Source of the DNA: Tannerellaceae bacterium
Lineage (GTDB): Bacteria > Bacteroidota > Bacteroidia > Bacteroidales > Tannerellaceae
DNA: 6,177 nt
Assembly (NCBI GenBank): GCA_031273385.1
Contig: JAISRY010000128.1
Location: 1 to 6,177 of the forward strand
Direction of reading: 5' to 3'
Both the position numbers and the translations under genes were made by a program. The notes under the pieces are model-generated. The model worked only from the letters and a program-made list of their open reading frames with translations, was not told where the DNA came from and did no database searches. Below, piece after piece: positions 1 through 6,177 of this stretch. Position 1 is the first letter of the stretch. Every line of letters begins with the position of its first letter.

Positions 1-979
1 AACAGAGATAGACAAGCCGCTATTGGAGCGCGGCGAAGTATTGATCAAACTAAAGTACGTAGGCTTTTGCGGCTCGGACTTGAATACCTTTCTGGGGAAA
101 AACCCGATGGTCAGGCTGCCGGTTGTTCCGGGGCATGAGATCAGTGCGGAAATTGCAGGGGTGGGGCAGGATGTCCCCGGGATCTATAAAACGGGGATGG
201 CCTGTACCGTTAATCCCTATACGAGTTGCGGCTTCTGCTCCTCCTGCCGGAACGGACGCCCGAACGCCTGCCGCTTTAACCAGACCATGGGGGTGCAGCG
301 CGACGGCGGGATGTGCGAATACCTTGTCGTCCCCTGGCAAAAGGTGATCACCGACGACGCGCTTTCGGCGGAAGAGCTGGCGTTGGTAGAGCCGCTCAGC
401 GTAGGGTTTCACGCCGTTTCGCGCGGAGCGGTCACCGATACGGATACCGTGCTGGTGATCGGCTGTGGGATGATCGGGATCGGGGCGATCATCCGTTCCC
501 TCCTCAGGGGGGCAAAGGTGATCGTGCTGGATGTGGACGATACCAAGCTCACTTTGGCGAAGCGGTTGGGCGTCAGGCATGTCGTCAATTCGACGACGGA
601 AAATGTAGAGGAACGGTTGCAGGAATATACCGGAGGAAATGGCGCGGATGTGGTGATAGAGGCGGTCGGCCTGCCTGCCACGTATCAAATGGCCGTCAGG
701 GAGGCCGCTTTTACGGGAAGAGTGGTCTGCATCGGCTACGCAAAGAGCGAAACGGCTTTTGAAACCAAGTATTTCGTCATGAAAGAGCTGGATATAAGAG
801 GGTCGCGCAATGCGATGCCGGAAGATTTCCGGGCTGTTGCCGGATACCTGAGGCACCATCCCCGCCTGGCCTCCGAACTGGTAACCGCCGTCTATCCCCC
901 CGAACGGGCGCAGGAGGCGCTTGAGAGGTGGCGGGATTCGCCGGGGGAGGTTTTCAGGATATTGATCGACTTTCAATGA
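1..979 (+). CDS. Zinc-dependent medium-chain alcohol/polyol dehydrogenase (5' partial)
   Basis: This enzyme probably oxidises a secondary alcohol of a sugar, polyol or sugar acid with NAD+ in the cytoplasm; it resembles the sorbitol/L-iditol, threonine and galactonate dehydrogenase group. The frame is open from base 2, and the first possible start is TTG at 23, inside the conserved N-terminal strand, so about 20 residues lie outside the window. Numbering from that TTG, the catalytic zinc site shows Cys16-Gly-Ser-Asp, Gly37-His38-Glu39 and Glu123-Pro. The structural zinc cysteines are 69, 72, 75 and 83. The Rossmann motif Gly-Cys-Gly-Met-Ile-Gly is at 147-152, and Asp170 after the second strand suggests NAD rather than NADP. 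All key residues are present, so the enzyme looks intact. It is the only + strand gene, and its stop overlaps the end of the convergent acetyltransferase gene. The exact substrate cannot be read from the sequence; family assignment is very safe. Confidence 0.93.
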   Translation, partial: TEIDKPLLERGEVLIKLKYVGFCGSDLNTFLGKNPMVRLPVVPGHEISAEIAGVGQDVPGIYKTGMACTVNPYTSCGFCSSCRNGRPNACRFNQTMGVQRDGGMCEYLVVPWQKVITDDALSAEELALVEPLSVGFHAVSRGAVTDTDTVLVIGCGMIGIGAIIRSLLRGAKVIVLDVDDTKLTLAKRLGVRHVVNSTTENVEERLQEYTGGNGADVVIEAVGLPATYQMAVREAAFTGRVVCIGYAKSETAFETKYFVMKELDIRGSRNAMPEDFRAVAGYLRHHPRLASELVTAVYPPERAQEALERWRDSPGEVFRILIDFQ

Positions 980-1536
980 GCCGGCGGATATTCGATTCCG
1001 TATACATTATTATATAGGGTAACTTTCACCTCTTCACGCGCATGTTCCATACGGATATCCCCGTAGCTCATTAACGCCATCGGCAGTCCGCTTTCGCCTT
1101 TCCGGTAGGGCGGCTGCCGGTAGGGGTGATGATCCATAACGAATCCCAGCCGTTCATAGAAAGCGATCCTCCGCCGGGCGGCTTCATCTTCCGGCAATTC
1201 TACTTCCAGCATCAGCGGTTTGGACGCCCTCCCGATCCACTGCCGCAAGGCGATCCTGCCGAAACCACAGTTCCGGAAAGAGGCATCAATAGCAAAATGT
1301 TCGATATAGGAAAATGCCGGAAAGTCCCATGTAGTCAGGAAACCGATGTACTGCCGCTCGTGAAACAGGGCGTAGGCGGTAAAGCGCGGATCATCTTCTA
1401 TCAGCTTGATGAACAAAGGGAAGTCGCGGCGTTCCGCTTCGGGGAACGAATCGGTATAAGTCTTCTCAACCTGCTTTAGCAACTGGCCGGAGGAGTTTCC
1501 GAGCGACCTGTATTCTACGATCCGGTGATCTTCCAT
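973..1536 (-). CDS. GNAT family N-acetyltransferase
   Basis: A 187-residue protein of the GCN5-related acetyltransferase fold, expected to move an acetyl group from acetyl-CoA to an amine; the acceptor is unknown. Numbered from ATG at 1536, the core is visible as Tyr77-Ile-Glu-His-Phe-Ala-Ile-Asp (beta 4), followed by the acetyl-CoA pyrophosphate loop Arg88-Asn-Cys-Gly-Phe-Gly93. Near the C-terminal half is Phe126-Tyr-Glu-Arg-Leu-Gly-Phe132, where Tyr127 is the usual candidate general acid. The frame can be extended to a TTG at 1566, which would overlap the upstream gene by 11 nt. I prefer the ATG at 1536 because it leaves a 19-nt gap and starts just before the conserved fold. No clear Shine-Dalgarno sequence is present, as is common in Bacteroidetes. 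It probably shares a transcript with the AlbA_2 protein upstream. Its stop lies inside the end of the opposing dehydrogenase gene. Family is confident, substrate is not. Confidence 0.9.
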   Translation of the reverse strand: MEDHRIVEYRSLGNSSGQLLKQVEKTYTDSFPEAERRDFPLFIKLIEDDPRFTAYALFHERQYIGFLTTWDFPAFSYIEHFAIDASFRNCGFGRIALRQWIGRASKPLMLEVELPEDEAARRRIAFYERLGFVMDHHPYRQPPYRKGESGLPMALMSYGDIRMEHAREEVKVTLYNNVYGIEYPPAH

Positions 1537-1555
1537 ACCGCTCTTGAGGGGAGGG

Positions 1556-3181
1556 CTATTCGGCAAGCACCTTTTTCCCCTTTTCCGTTGTATAGTACTT
1601 CTGCAGGGGGCTGGACGGCTTTGTCGGGATACGCATCGCCAACAATCCCTCTTCCAACAGGGGAAGAATGATGTTTTGCCTGAACCGTGTCCTGTTGGAT
1701 TGCCGCACCAGGTTCATCATCACCTGGATAGGTTGGGGCGTGACGCAGGCCTCCAGGATCTGTTCGGCCTTGTCCACATACGAAATATCAATCTTAGGAC
1801 ATGCTTGAGACATCCTGAAAAAGGGCACAGAACTCCCGTAGGACAAGCCTGGGACTTCGTTGTCGCTCTTCTGTGGCTGTGCATGGGACAATTTTTCTTC
1901 CGGAACGACGGGCGGGCCAATTTCCGCAACCGGTTCATCTTCATTATTCTCCCGTATCTGTTCATACGTGATGGAAAAAATAAACTTATCCCCGCTCTGT
2001 ATCTCTATCTCATGCTTACCGAAATATGAGGGGGCGTATTTCTGTATGTTCTTTTTCCCCGAACCGGCCTCTTCGATCCAGTTCATTTCCTGGAAGACCT
2101 TGGTTATAAGCGGGTTCTTTGTCTGCGAATCAAAGTTGTCCAGTGTGATAGCGCCATTATGTACCGACCTTGTCCAGTTCTCGGTGATGACCTTATCTGC
2201 GAAGATCAGCAAGCGGGAAGAGGGTTTGTGCATGTACTCGCGGTGTACCAGGAGGTTGGTAATGACCTCATTGAAAAGGCCGTCCCTCACACTTACCTCG
2301 TTGTGCCGGCTGTCGAGAACGATTTTGTCCGGCAGGTTGCGCTGTACAAAATTCATCAGCCTGAGGTATGAATCAATCAGGTTGGAGTAGATGATGTCCC
2401 TGTCGTCATATTTGCTTTCGGGGTAAAGCGAGTCGGGCGTCAGGAATTTTTCGTAACGGATATTCCGGTAAATGGCATCCGTCCTGTGGATGGTCGGGCA
2501 ATGATTCTGGATGGTGACCTCTTTGCCGAAAAGCAAGACCGCCGCCAGGATAAAGCCCTCCTTATTGTTTATGGTGTCTTTACGCCAGAAGCCCGCCGCC
2601 CGCAACACCTCTTCGTTCGTCAGGTCTAACCAGGGGTGGTTGGGGTTGGACAGGGCGATATACTTGCGCATGGTCTTAAAGGCGTTCTCGTCAAAGTCAA
2701 GCATTTTCAAGAACGGGCAGACAATGTTTTCCGAAGACTCTTTTTGCTTCCTCAGATAGATATGTTCTATCAATGTCTGGCTGTATGTGATGTCGTTGAT
2801 GTCGTTCCCTATCCGGTCGAAGACCTTGTTCCGATATCGGTGAACCTGCGGACTTTTCGGTATCTTGATATAGATCGTTTTCTTTCCGTCTATATCGACC
2901 ACTTCCGGGGTTAACAACGCTTCAGGGTGAAAGGCCTCTTTCAGCGTATCGGACAGCCTTTTCAATATCTCATCAACATAAGCCTCCGAAATTCCCGTGA
3001 TTATACCGGAGTTTTGGACGCCAAGGATAACGGTTCCACCTTCTTTATTCAGAAAAGAACAAATGGAATGAAAGACCAGATCGGGTAAATTAGCGATACA
3101 TCCGTAAAATTCCACCAAAGGCCCTTCTCCCTTATCAATAATTCGTGTCAGATCTCTACCATTCATCTTTAAAGTGCTCAT
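1556..3181 (-). CDS. AlbA_2 (Schlafen-type) ATP-binding protein with C-terminal winged helix
   Basis: A 541-residue putative regulator or nucleic-acid-binding protein. Numbered from ATG at 3181, residues about 16-130 form an AlbA_2 domain (Glu24-Phe25, then a Phe-Leu-Asn-Lys-Glu-Gly-Gly-Thr stretch and Gly-Val-Gln, ending near Arg-Tyr-Arg-Asn). Residues about 290-390 match the ATPase-like HATPase_c_4 region: Glu305, Asn309 and His313-Arg314 of the N-box-like helix, Asn356-Pro357, and Glu-Glu-Ala-Gly-Ser-Gly ending at 375. A polar, proline-containing linker (about 410-470) carries degenerate DNA repeats. The last 70 residues (from about 472) form a winged helix of the Arg-Thr-Arg-Phe-Arg / Leu-Leu-Glu-Glu-Gly-Leu / Gln-Lys-Tyr-Tyr type. 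Such proteins are usually annotated as ATP-binding or transcriptional regulators, and most are uncharacterised. In place of the common Glu-Phe-Lys of the AlbA_2 start, this one has Glu-Phe-Tyr. Start choice (ATG 3181 or TTG 3187) is discussed under the ribosome binding site. It probably heads an operon with the acetyltransferase. Confidence 0.88.
   Translation of the reverse strand: MSTLKMNGRDLTRIIDKGEGPLVEFYGCIANLPDLVFHSICSFLNKEGGTVILGVQNSGIITGISEAYVDEILKRLSDTLKEAFHPEALLTPEVVDIDGKKTIYIKIPKSPQVHRYRNKVFDRIGNDINDITYSQTLIEHIYLRKQKESSENIVCPFLKMLDFDENAFKTMRKYIALSNPNHPWLDLTNEEVLRAAGFWRKDTINNKEGFILAAVLLFGKEVTIQNHCPTIHRTDAIYRNIRYEKFLTPDSLYPESKYDDRDIIYSNLIDSYLRLMNFVQRNLPDKIVLDSRHNEVSVRDGLFNEVITNLLVHREYMHKPSSRLLIFADKVITENWTRSVHNGAITLDNFDSQTKNPLITKVFQEMNWIEEAGSGKKNIQKYAPSYFGKHEIEIQSGDKFIFSITYEQIRENNEDEPVAEIGPPVVPEEKLSHAQPQKSDNEVPGLSYGSSVPFFRMSQACPKIDISYVDKAEQILEACVTPQPIQVMMNLVRQSNRTRFRQNIILPLLEEGLLAMRIPTKPSSPLQKYYTTEKGKKVLAE
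1793..1888 (-). repeat. Degenerate short repeats in the inter-domain linker
   Basis: Three related 14-nt units lie within the linker-coding DNA of the AlbA_2 gene, at 1797-1810, 1841-1854 and 1875-1888. Read on the - strand they are TCTCAAGCATGTCC, TCCCAGGCTTGTCC and TCCCATGCACAGCC. The first two agree at 11 of 14 positions, and at 15 of 19 when extended to 1793-1811 and 1837-1855; the third matches each of them at 9 of 14. The first and third are in the same frame (offset 78) and encode Ser-Gln-Ala-Cys-Pro and Ser-His-Ala-Gln-Pro. The middle copy is offset by 44, so it reads Gly-Leu-Ser-Tyr in the gene but would give Ser-Gln-Ala-Cys-Pro in the shifted frame. The similarity of the first two is clear; the third is weaker and could be chance. 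Confidence 0.55.
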
Positions 3182-3192
3182 AACCAATATTG

Positions 3193-3200
3193 CCTCCTTT
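3193..3200 (-). promoter_or_regulatory. Strong Shine-Dalgarno sequence of the AlbA_2 gene
   Basis: The - strand reads AAAGGAGG, an almost perfect anti-16S match, which is rare in front of Bacteroidetes genes. It lies 11 nt before the ATG at 3181 and 5 nt before an in-frame TTG at 3187 (TTG GTT ATG). The ATG spacing is rather long and the TTG spacing short, so both starts are possible; the proteins differ by only two residues. I chose ATG because it is the stronger start codon. Confidence 0.7.
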
Positions 3201-3222
3201 TGGTTGCCGTTGAATTAGTCCT

Positions 3223-3230
3223 TAAAGATA
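3223..3230 (-). promoter_or_regulatory. Possible -7 box for the AlbA_2/acetyltransferase operon
   Basis: The - strand reads TATCTTTA, matching the Bacteroides -7 consensus TAnnTTTG at all but the last defined base. It would place a transcript start about 35 nt before the ATG at 3181. No convincing TTTG -33 box lies at the usual distance upstream, so this is only a candidate. Confidence 0.25.
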
Positions 3231-3251
3231 CAAACACTTTTCAAATATTTA

Positions 3252-3272
3252 CATAAAACTTTCCATTTTATG
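3252..3272 (-). terminator. Small AT-rich inverted repeat after the helicase gene
   Basis: CATAAAA at 3252-3258 and TTTTATG at 3266-3272 are perfect 7-bp inverted repeats around a 7-nt loop, starting 9 nt beyond the helicase stop codon. The stem has only one G-C pair and is not followed by a clean run of T on the - strand, so it would be a weak terminator at best. It could instead be a protein-binding site upstream of the AlbA_2 gene, or chance in AT-rich DNA. Confidence 0.3.
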
Positions 3273-3281
3273 CGATTTCTT

Positions 3282-5060
3282 CTATTTTCTGCGTGTTTTG
3301 CGGGAGGAGGCCGAACGTCGCCAGGGCTTTTCGCTGCCCCGCTCGCTCCGGTCAAACCGCTCGTTGGTGTCCCGTTTCCCCTTGTAGCTATCGTAGCTGT
3401 TTTTACGGCCGCCGTTTTCGCCTTTCTTTCCCTGAGCCGGTTCTACCGAGATACGCCGTCCCTCTATTTCGAAGCTGTTCATCTTGTCCATGACCCGTTT
3501 GGCTTCGTTTTTCTCTACTTCAAAAAAGGAAAAATTGTCGCGCAGGTCGATCTTCCCGATGCGGACTTTGCCCGGTACGCACTTGTTCACCAGCTCGATC
3601 AACTGGTTGGGGAACATCCCGTCCGCCTTGCCAAAGTTGAGGAAGAAGCGGGTAAATCCCTCTTCAGCCACTGACGAACTGCGATACGAACCGCGCTCTC
3701 CCGCCTCTTTCTTGTTTCTCCCCGACAGCTCGTCCACCACCTGTATCTCATCGGCATCCTTGTAGTAATCAATCATCCGGTTCAGCTCAAAGGAGACGAT
3801 GCGCTTGATGATATCCTCCTTGTCAAGCCATTCCAGCTTACGGAAAATGGAGGGCATAAGGGGTGCGATCTCCTCTTCGTCCACCTTGACTTTCTCAATC
3901 TGGTCGACCAGGTTGAAGAGCTGTTTTTCGCAGATCGCTTTCCCGCTTGGCATCTCGCCCTTTTCAAACTTTTTGTTGATGATGCGTTCTATCTCGCGGA
4001 TCTTCCCTTTCTCTTTTACGTGGCAGATGGAGATGGATATCCCCGTCTTTCCGGCGCGTCCGGTACGTCCGCTCCGGTGCGTATAGGATTCCACCTCGTC
4101 GGGCAGGCCGTAGTTGATGACATGCGTCAGGTCGTCGACGTCCAGGCCGCGGGCAGCCACATCGGTGGCGACCAGCAATTGCAGGTTCTTGATGCGGAAT
4201 TTCTGCATGACATAATCCCGTTGCCCCTGGCTTAGTTCCCCGTGCAGCGAGTCGGCGTTATAACCGTCCTGGATCAGCTTGTCGGCAATTTCCTGCGTCT
4301 CTTTACGGGTACGGCAGAAAATAATGCCGTAAATATTGGGATAGTAATCGGCAATACGTTTCAGGGCAAGGTACTTGTCGCGCGCCTGTACCATATAATA
4401 GATATGCTTGATATTCTTGTTCCCCTCGTTCTTCTTGCCGATGATAATCTCTTTCGGATTATTCATGTACTTCTTTGTGATATTGGCGATTCCCTGCGGC
4501 ATGGTCGCCGAGAAAAGCAGCATGTTGCGCGAAGCGGGCACTTCGGCGAGGATGGCGTTGATGCTGTCGGTAAATCCCATATTCAGCATTTCGTCCGCTT
4601 CGTCGAGGATCACGTTTTTGATCAGGCTTAAGTCGATCGTTTTGCGATTCATTAAGTCCAGCAGGCGTCCGGGCGTGGCCACGACGACGTGTACGCCGCG
4701 CTTCAACGTCTTTATCTGGCTCTCGATGCTCGAACCGCCATATACGGGAAGCACCTTCAAATGATCGACATATTTGGAGTAATCGTTTAAGTCGTCTGCT
4801 ATTTGCAAACACAGTTCGCGTGTGGGACAGAGGATTAAAGCCTGGGGCTGGCAGACGCTTACGTCTGTTTTCTGTAAAATAGGCAAACCGAATGCAGCTG
4901 TTTTTCCCGTTCCGGTCTGGGCTAATGCGATAACGTCGTTGTCATCGCCCAATAAAAACGGTATTACTTCTTCCTGTACGGGCATGGGCGATTCATAGCC
5001 CATCTCCTGAATCGCCTTTAATATTGAGGGGGCGACTCCTAATTCTTCAAATGTTTTCAA
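3282..5060 (-). CDS. deaD: DEAD-box ATP-dependent RNA helicase, DeaD/CsdA-like
   Basis: A 592-residue cytoplasmic helicase that unwinds short RNA duplexes with ATP; relatives act in ribosome assembly, cold adaptation and mRNA decay. All motifs are present: Q motif with Phe4 and Gln29, motif I Ala47-Gln-Thr-Gly-Thr-Gly-Lys-Thr54, Ia Pro79-Thr-Arg-Glu-Leu, Ib Thr129-Pro-Gly-Arg, II Asp153-Glu-Ala-Asp156, III Ser184-Ala-Thr, V Ala298-Thr-Asp with Arg304-Gly, and VI His328-Arg-Ser-Gly-Arg-Thr-Gly-Arg335. Residues about 468-541 form a DbpA-type RNA-binding domain, and the last 50 residues are a basic, Ser/Arg/Gly-rich tail likely to hold RNA. The start is TTG at 5060: no ATG or GTG lies nearby in frame, and the protein begins exactly where the family does (Lys-Thr-Phe-Glu-Glu-Leu). 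No Shine-Dalgarno sequence is visible; the leader is A/T-rich. It appears to be transcribed alone. The symbol is by family similarity; Bacteroidetes carry several paralogues. Confidence 0.96.
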   Translation of the reverse strand: MKTFEELGVAPSILKAIQEMGYESPMPVQEEVIPFLLGDDNDVIALAQTGTGKTAAFGLPILQKTDVSVCQPQALILCPTRELCLQIADDLNDYSKYVDHLKVLPVYGGSSIESQIKTLKRGVHVVVATPGRLLDLMNRKTIDLSLIKNVILDEADEMLNMGFTDSINAILAEVPASRNMLLFSATMPQGIANITKKYMNNPKEIIIGKKNEGNKNIKHIYYMVQARDKYLALKRIADYYPNIYGIIFCRTRKETQEIADKLIQDGYNADSLHGELSQGQRDYVMQKFRIKNLQLLVATDVAARGLDVDDLTHVINYGLPDEVESYTHRSGRTGRAGKTGISISICHVKEKGKIREIERIINKKFEKGEMPSGKAICEKQLFNLVDQIEKVKVDEEEIAPLMPSIFRKLEWLDKEDIIKRIVSFELNRMIDYYKDADEIQVVDELSGRNKKEAGERGSYRSSSVAEEGFTRFFLNFGKADGMFPNQLIELVNKCVPGKVRIGKIDLRDNFSFFEVEKNEAKRVMDKMNSFEIEGRRISVEPAQGKKGENGGRKNSYDSYKGKRDTNERFDRSERGSEKPWRRSASSRKTRRK

Positions 5061-5100
5061 TGTGATGTTGTTTGTATAATATATAAAATATCCAGGGGCG

Positions 5101-5108
5101 CAAAGTTA
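5101..5108 (-). promoter_or_regulatory. Bacteroides-type -7 promoter box of the helicase gene
   Basis: The - strand reads TAACTTTG, a perfect match to the Bacteroides -7 consensus TAnnTTTG. A transcript start near 5093 would leave a leader of about 33 nt, A/T-rich and without a Shine-Dalgarno sequence, before the TTG at 5060. A good -33 TTTG is not seen at the normal distance. The box shares bases with the 8-bp palindrome TTACGTAA at 5106-5113. Confidence 0.55.
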
Positions 5109-5124
5109 CGTAAATAATTCGGAT

Positions 5125-6177
5125 TTATTCTCTGAAAAGCAACATATCTTTTATTTGGCTCTGTTGTTTCTCCGTCAGATCCAATTCTTTGGCCAGGTAT
5201 TTGTCGATAGAACCATAGTCTTTTTTTATCTTGCTCAACGCCAGGTCCAGGATGGATTCATTGGCCGTAAGCAGCACGGTGAGCGTCTCCTGCGCATCCT
5301 CCTGCACTTCGGGGCTTAGCCGTTTGATGAGGTATTCATAGCGTTTCAGCTCAATATGGTCGTTCGAGTCGACATAGTCTTTCAAGATCGTCTCTTCCGG
5401 GACATCCAGTATGGAGAGCAGCAGGGCGGTCAGGAAACCGGCACGGTCTTTCCCCAGCGAACAGCAGAAAAGGATCGGGTAGTTCTTTTTCTCCAGGAAA
5501 ACCTGCAACGCTTTGGCAAACTGCCCGCTGTTGTCCGTTACATATTGGAGGTACAAATCCTGCATGAACAGGACGCCGTCCCCTTTACGTACCTGCCCTT
5601 TCGCGATGCGCTCCATGATCTCCCTTACGTTGCCGTACGATACGGGGATATGGACGATCGAGGCTTTCGTATAACCGATCGGGGAGGCTTCCGCCTCTTC
5701 TTCCGTGCGCAGGTCGATAATCGTCCTGATCTTCAGGTTGTCCAGCCGGACGGAGTCCCAATCGCTGATCGCCCCTATCTTGTCGGAACGGAAAGCAAGC
5801 CCCCAGCGCGTCGACCGGTTCCGCTTGGAGTAATACCCGCCGATGTCCCGCAGGTTTTGTACGCTGTCCATACTGACCGACCGTGCGCTTATTGTCCGGA
5901 AATACTTGTCGTTAAAAGAGAGGAGGAAAAACTTACGGGTAATGTTGTCGCGGGTGATATAGGTCTTGATCCCGTCTTTTATATGGGTATAGCCGGCGGG
6001 GGAAGACATGTTGAACACATTCGGATTGTCGGACACATAGAACTTCATGACGCCGTTGATCTGCGGGTTGGTTTCCCATTTAATGATATAGTTTCCAATA
6101 TCATCCCTCTGACAAATAGCGCGTATTTCCGGTGTATGCGAATGACAGGCCGGTAAGGTCAGTATAACTGTCAACAA
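5125..6177 (-). CDS. Tyrosine phosphatase (Y_phosphatase3 type), predicted lipoprotein (5' partial)
   Basis: A phosphatase of the Cys-x5-Arg class, related to the tyrosine-protein phosphatase family PF13350, which removes phosphate from phosphotyrosine or other phosphoesters. The frame is open to the window edge. Counting the edge codon (6177-6175) as 1, residues 2-11 are the end of a hydrophobic signal ending Leu-Pro-Ala-Cys11, a likely lipobox, so the mature protein should be anchored outside the inner membrane. The charged start of the signal lies beyond the window. Residues about 15-100 look like a beta-sandwich domain (Lys-Trp-Glu; Phe-Tyr-Val-Ser-Asp-Asn-Pro). The catalytic domain shows Asn108-Leu-Arg-Asp-Ile-Gly-Gly, Arg130-Ser, Ile-Asp-Leu-Arg-Thr (about 154-158) and the P-loop Cys239-Ser-Leu-Gly-Lys-Asp-Arg245. 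The residue before the catalytic Cys is Cys rather than the usual His. It ends 64 nt before the helicase start, but the promoter box between them suggests separate transcription. Substrate unknown. Confidence 0.88.
   Translation of the reverse strand: MLTVILTLPACHSHTPEIRAICQRDDIGNYIIKWETNPQINGVMKFYVSDNPNVFNMSSPAGYTHIKDGIKTYITRDNITRKFFLLSFNDKYFRTISARSVSMDSVQNLRDIGGYYSKRNRSTRWGLAFRSDKIGAISDWDSVRLDNLKIRTIIDLRTEEEAEASPIGYTKASIVHIPVSYGNVREIMERIAKGQVRKGDGVLFMQDLYLQYVTDNSGQFAKALQVFLEKKNYPILFCCSLGKDRAGFLTALLLSILDVPEETILKDYVDSNDHIELKRYEYLIKRLSPEVQEDAQETLTVLLTANESILDLALSKIKKDYGSIDKYLAKELDLTEKQQSQIKDMLLFRE

Noticed and set aside
50..976. Long open frame on the - strand (308 codons) opposite the dehydrogenase
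   Set aside because: The protein has no recognisable domain, is rich in Arg, His and Pro, and lies wholly opposite a gene with all its catalytic motifs. It is a codon-bias shadow.
1537..1566. Earlier TTG start for the acetyltransferase
   Set aside because: It would add ten non-conserved residues and overlap the upstream gene, while an ATG lies just downstream at 1536 in front of the conserved fold.
1720..1965. Small alternative-frame gene within the AlbA_2 linker, or a frameshifted copy of the gene
   Set aside because: The main frame runs without a break from the AlbA_2 domain through to a complete winged helix, so no frameshift is needed. The alternative frame only looks familiar because it contains the shifted repeat unit.
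5356..6156. Long open frame on the + strand (266 codons) opposite the phosphatase
   Set aside because: It has no domain or motif and mirrors the third-base bias of the well-supported - strand phosphatase gene.
1..6177. Mobile element, defence island, CRISPR array, tRNA or other RNA gene
   Set aside because: No integrase, transposase, terminal inverted repeats, regularly spaced repeats or tRNA-like cloverleaf could be found. AlbA_2 proteins sometimes occur near defence genes, but the neighbours here are housekeeping or metabolic.

Overview
The window looks like an ordinary chromosomal segment from a member of the Bacteroidales (Bacteroides/Parabacteroides-like gut bacteria). Three things point there. 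The protein flavours are familiar from that group: a sorbitol-dehydrogenase-like ADH with the Cys-Gly-Ser-Asp zinc site, an AlbA_2/Schlafen-type ATP-binding regulator with a C-terminal winged helix, a DeaD-like helicase with a basic tail, and a lipoprotein tyrosine phosphatase. Most starts lack a Shine-Dalgarno sequence. A perfect Bacteroides-type -7 box (TAnnTTTG) lies in front of the helicase gene. Genus cannot be fixed from the sequence alone.

Layout. On the + strand, 1-979 is the 3' part of a zinc-dependent medium-chain dehydrogenase whose first roughly 20 codons lie upstream of the window. Everything else is on the - strand, read from right to left. At 6177-5125 is a tyrosine phosphatase with a lipoprotein-type signal peptide, cut off at its N-terminus by the window edge. 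At 5060-3282 is a DEAD-box RNA helicase that starts at TTG. At 3181-1556 is an ATP-binding protein with AlbA_2 and winged-helix domains. At 1536-973 is a GNAT acetyltransferase. The last two are 19 nt apart and probably form a two-gene operon. The acetyltransferase gene runs tail-to-tail into the dehydrogenase gene with a 7-nt overlap.

The two gaps between genes are short: 3182-3281 and 5061-5124. The first holds a strong Shine-Dalgarno sequence, a small AT-rich inverted repeat and a weak promoter-like box. The second holds the -7 box. No RNA gene, CRISPR array, insertion sequence, integrase, attachment site or origin is visible.

The genes do not form an obvious pathway. The helicase (RNA remodelling), phosphatase (envelope) and dehydrogenase (sugar or polyol metabolism) appear to be independent units. 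The AlbA_2 protein and acetyltransferase may be co-transcribed. I do not see convincing evidence for a new multi-gene system. The most unusual signal is a set of degenerate microrepeats, one copy out of frame with the others, in the linker of the AlbA_2 protein.
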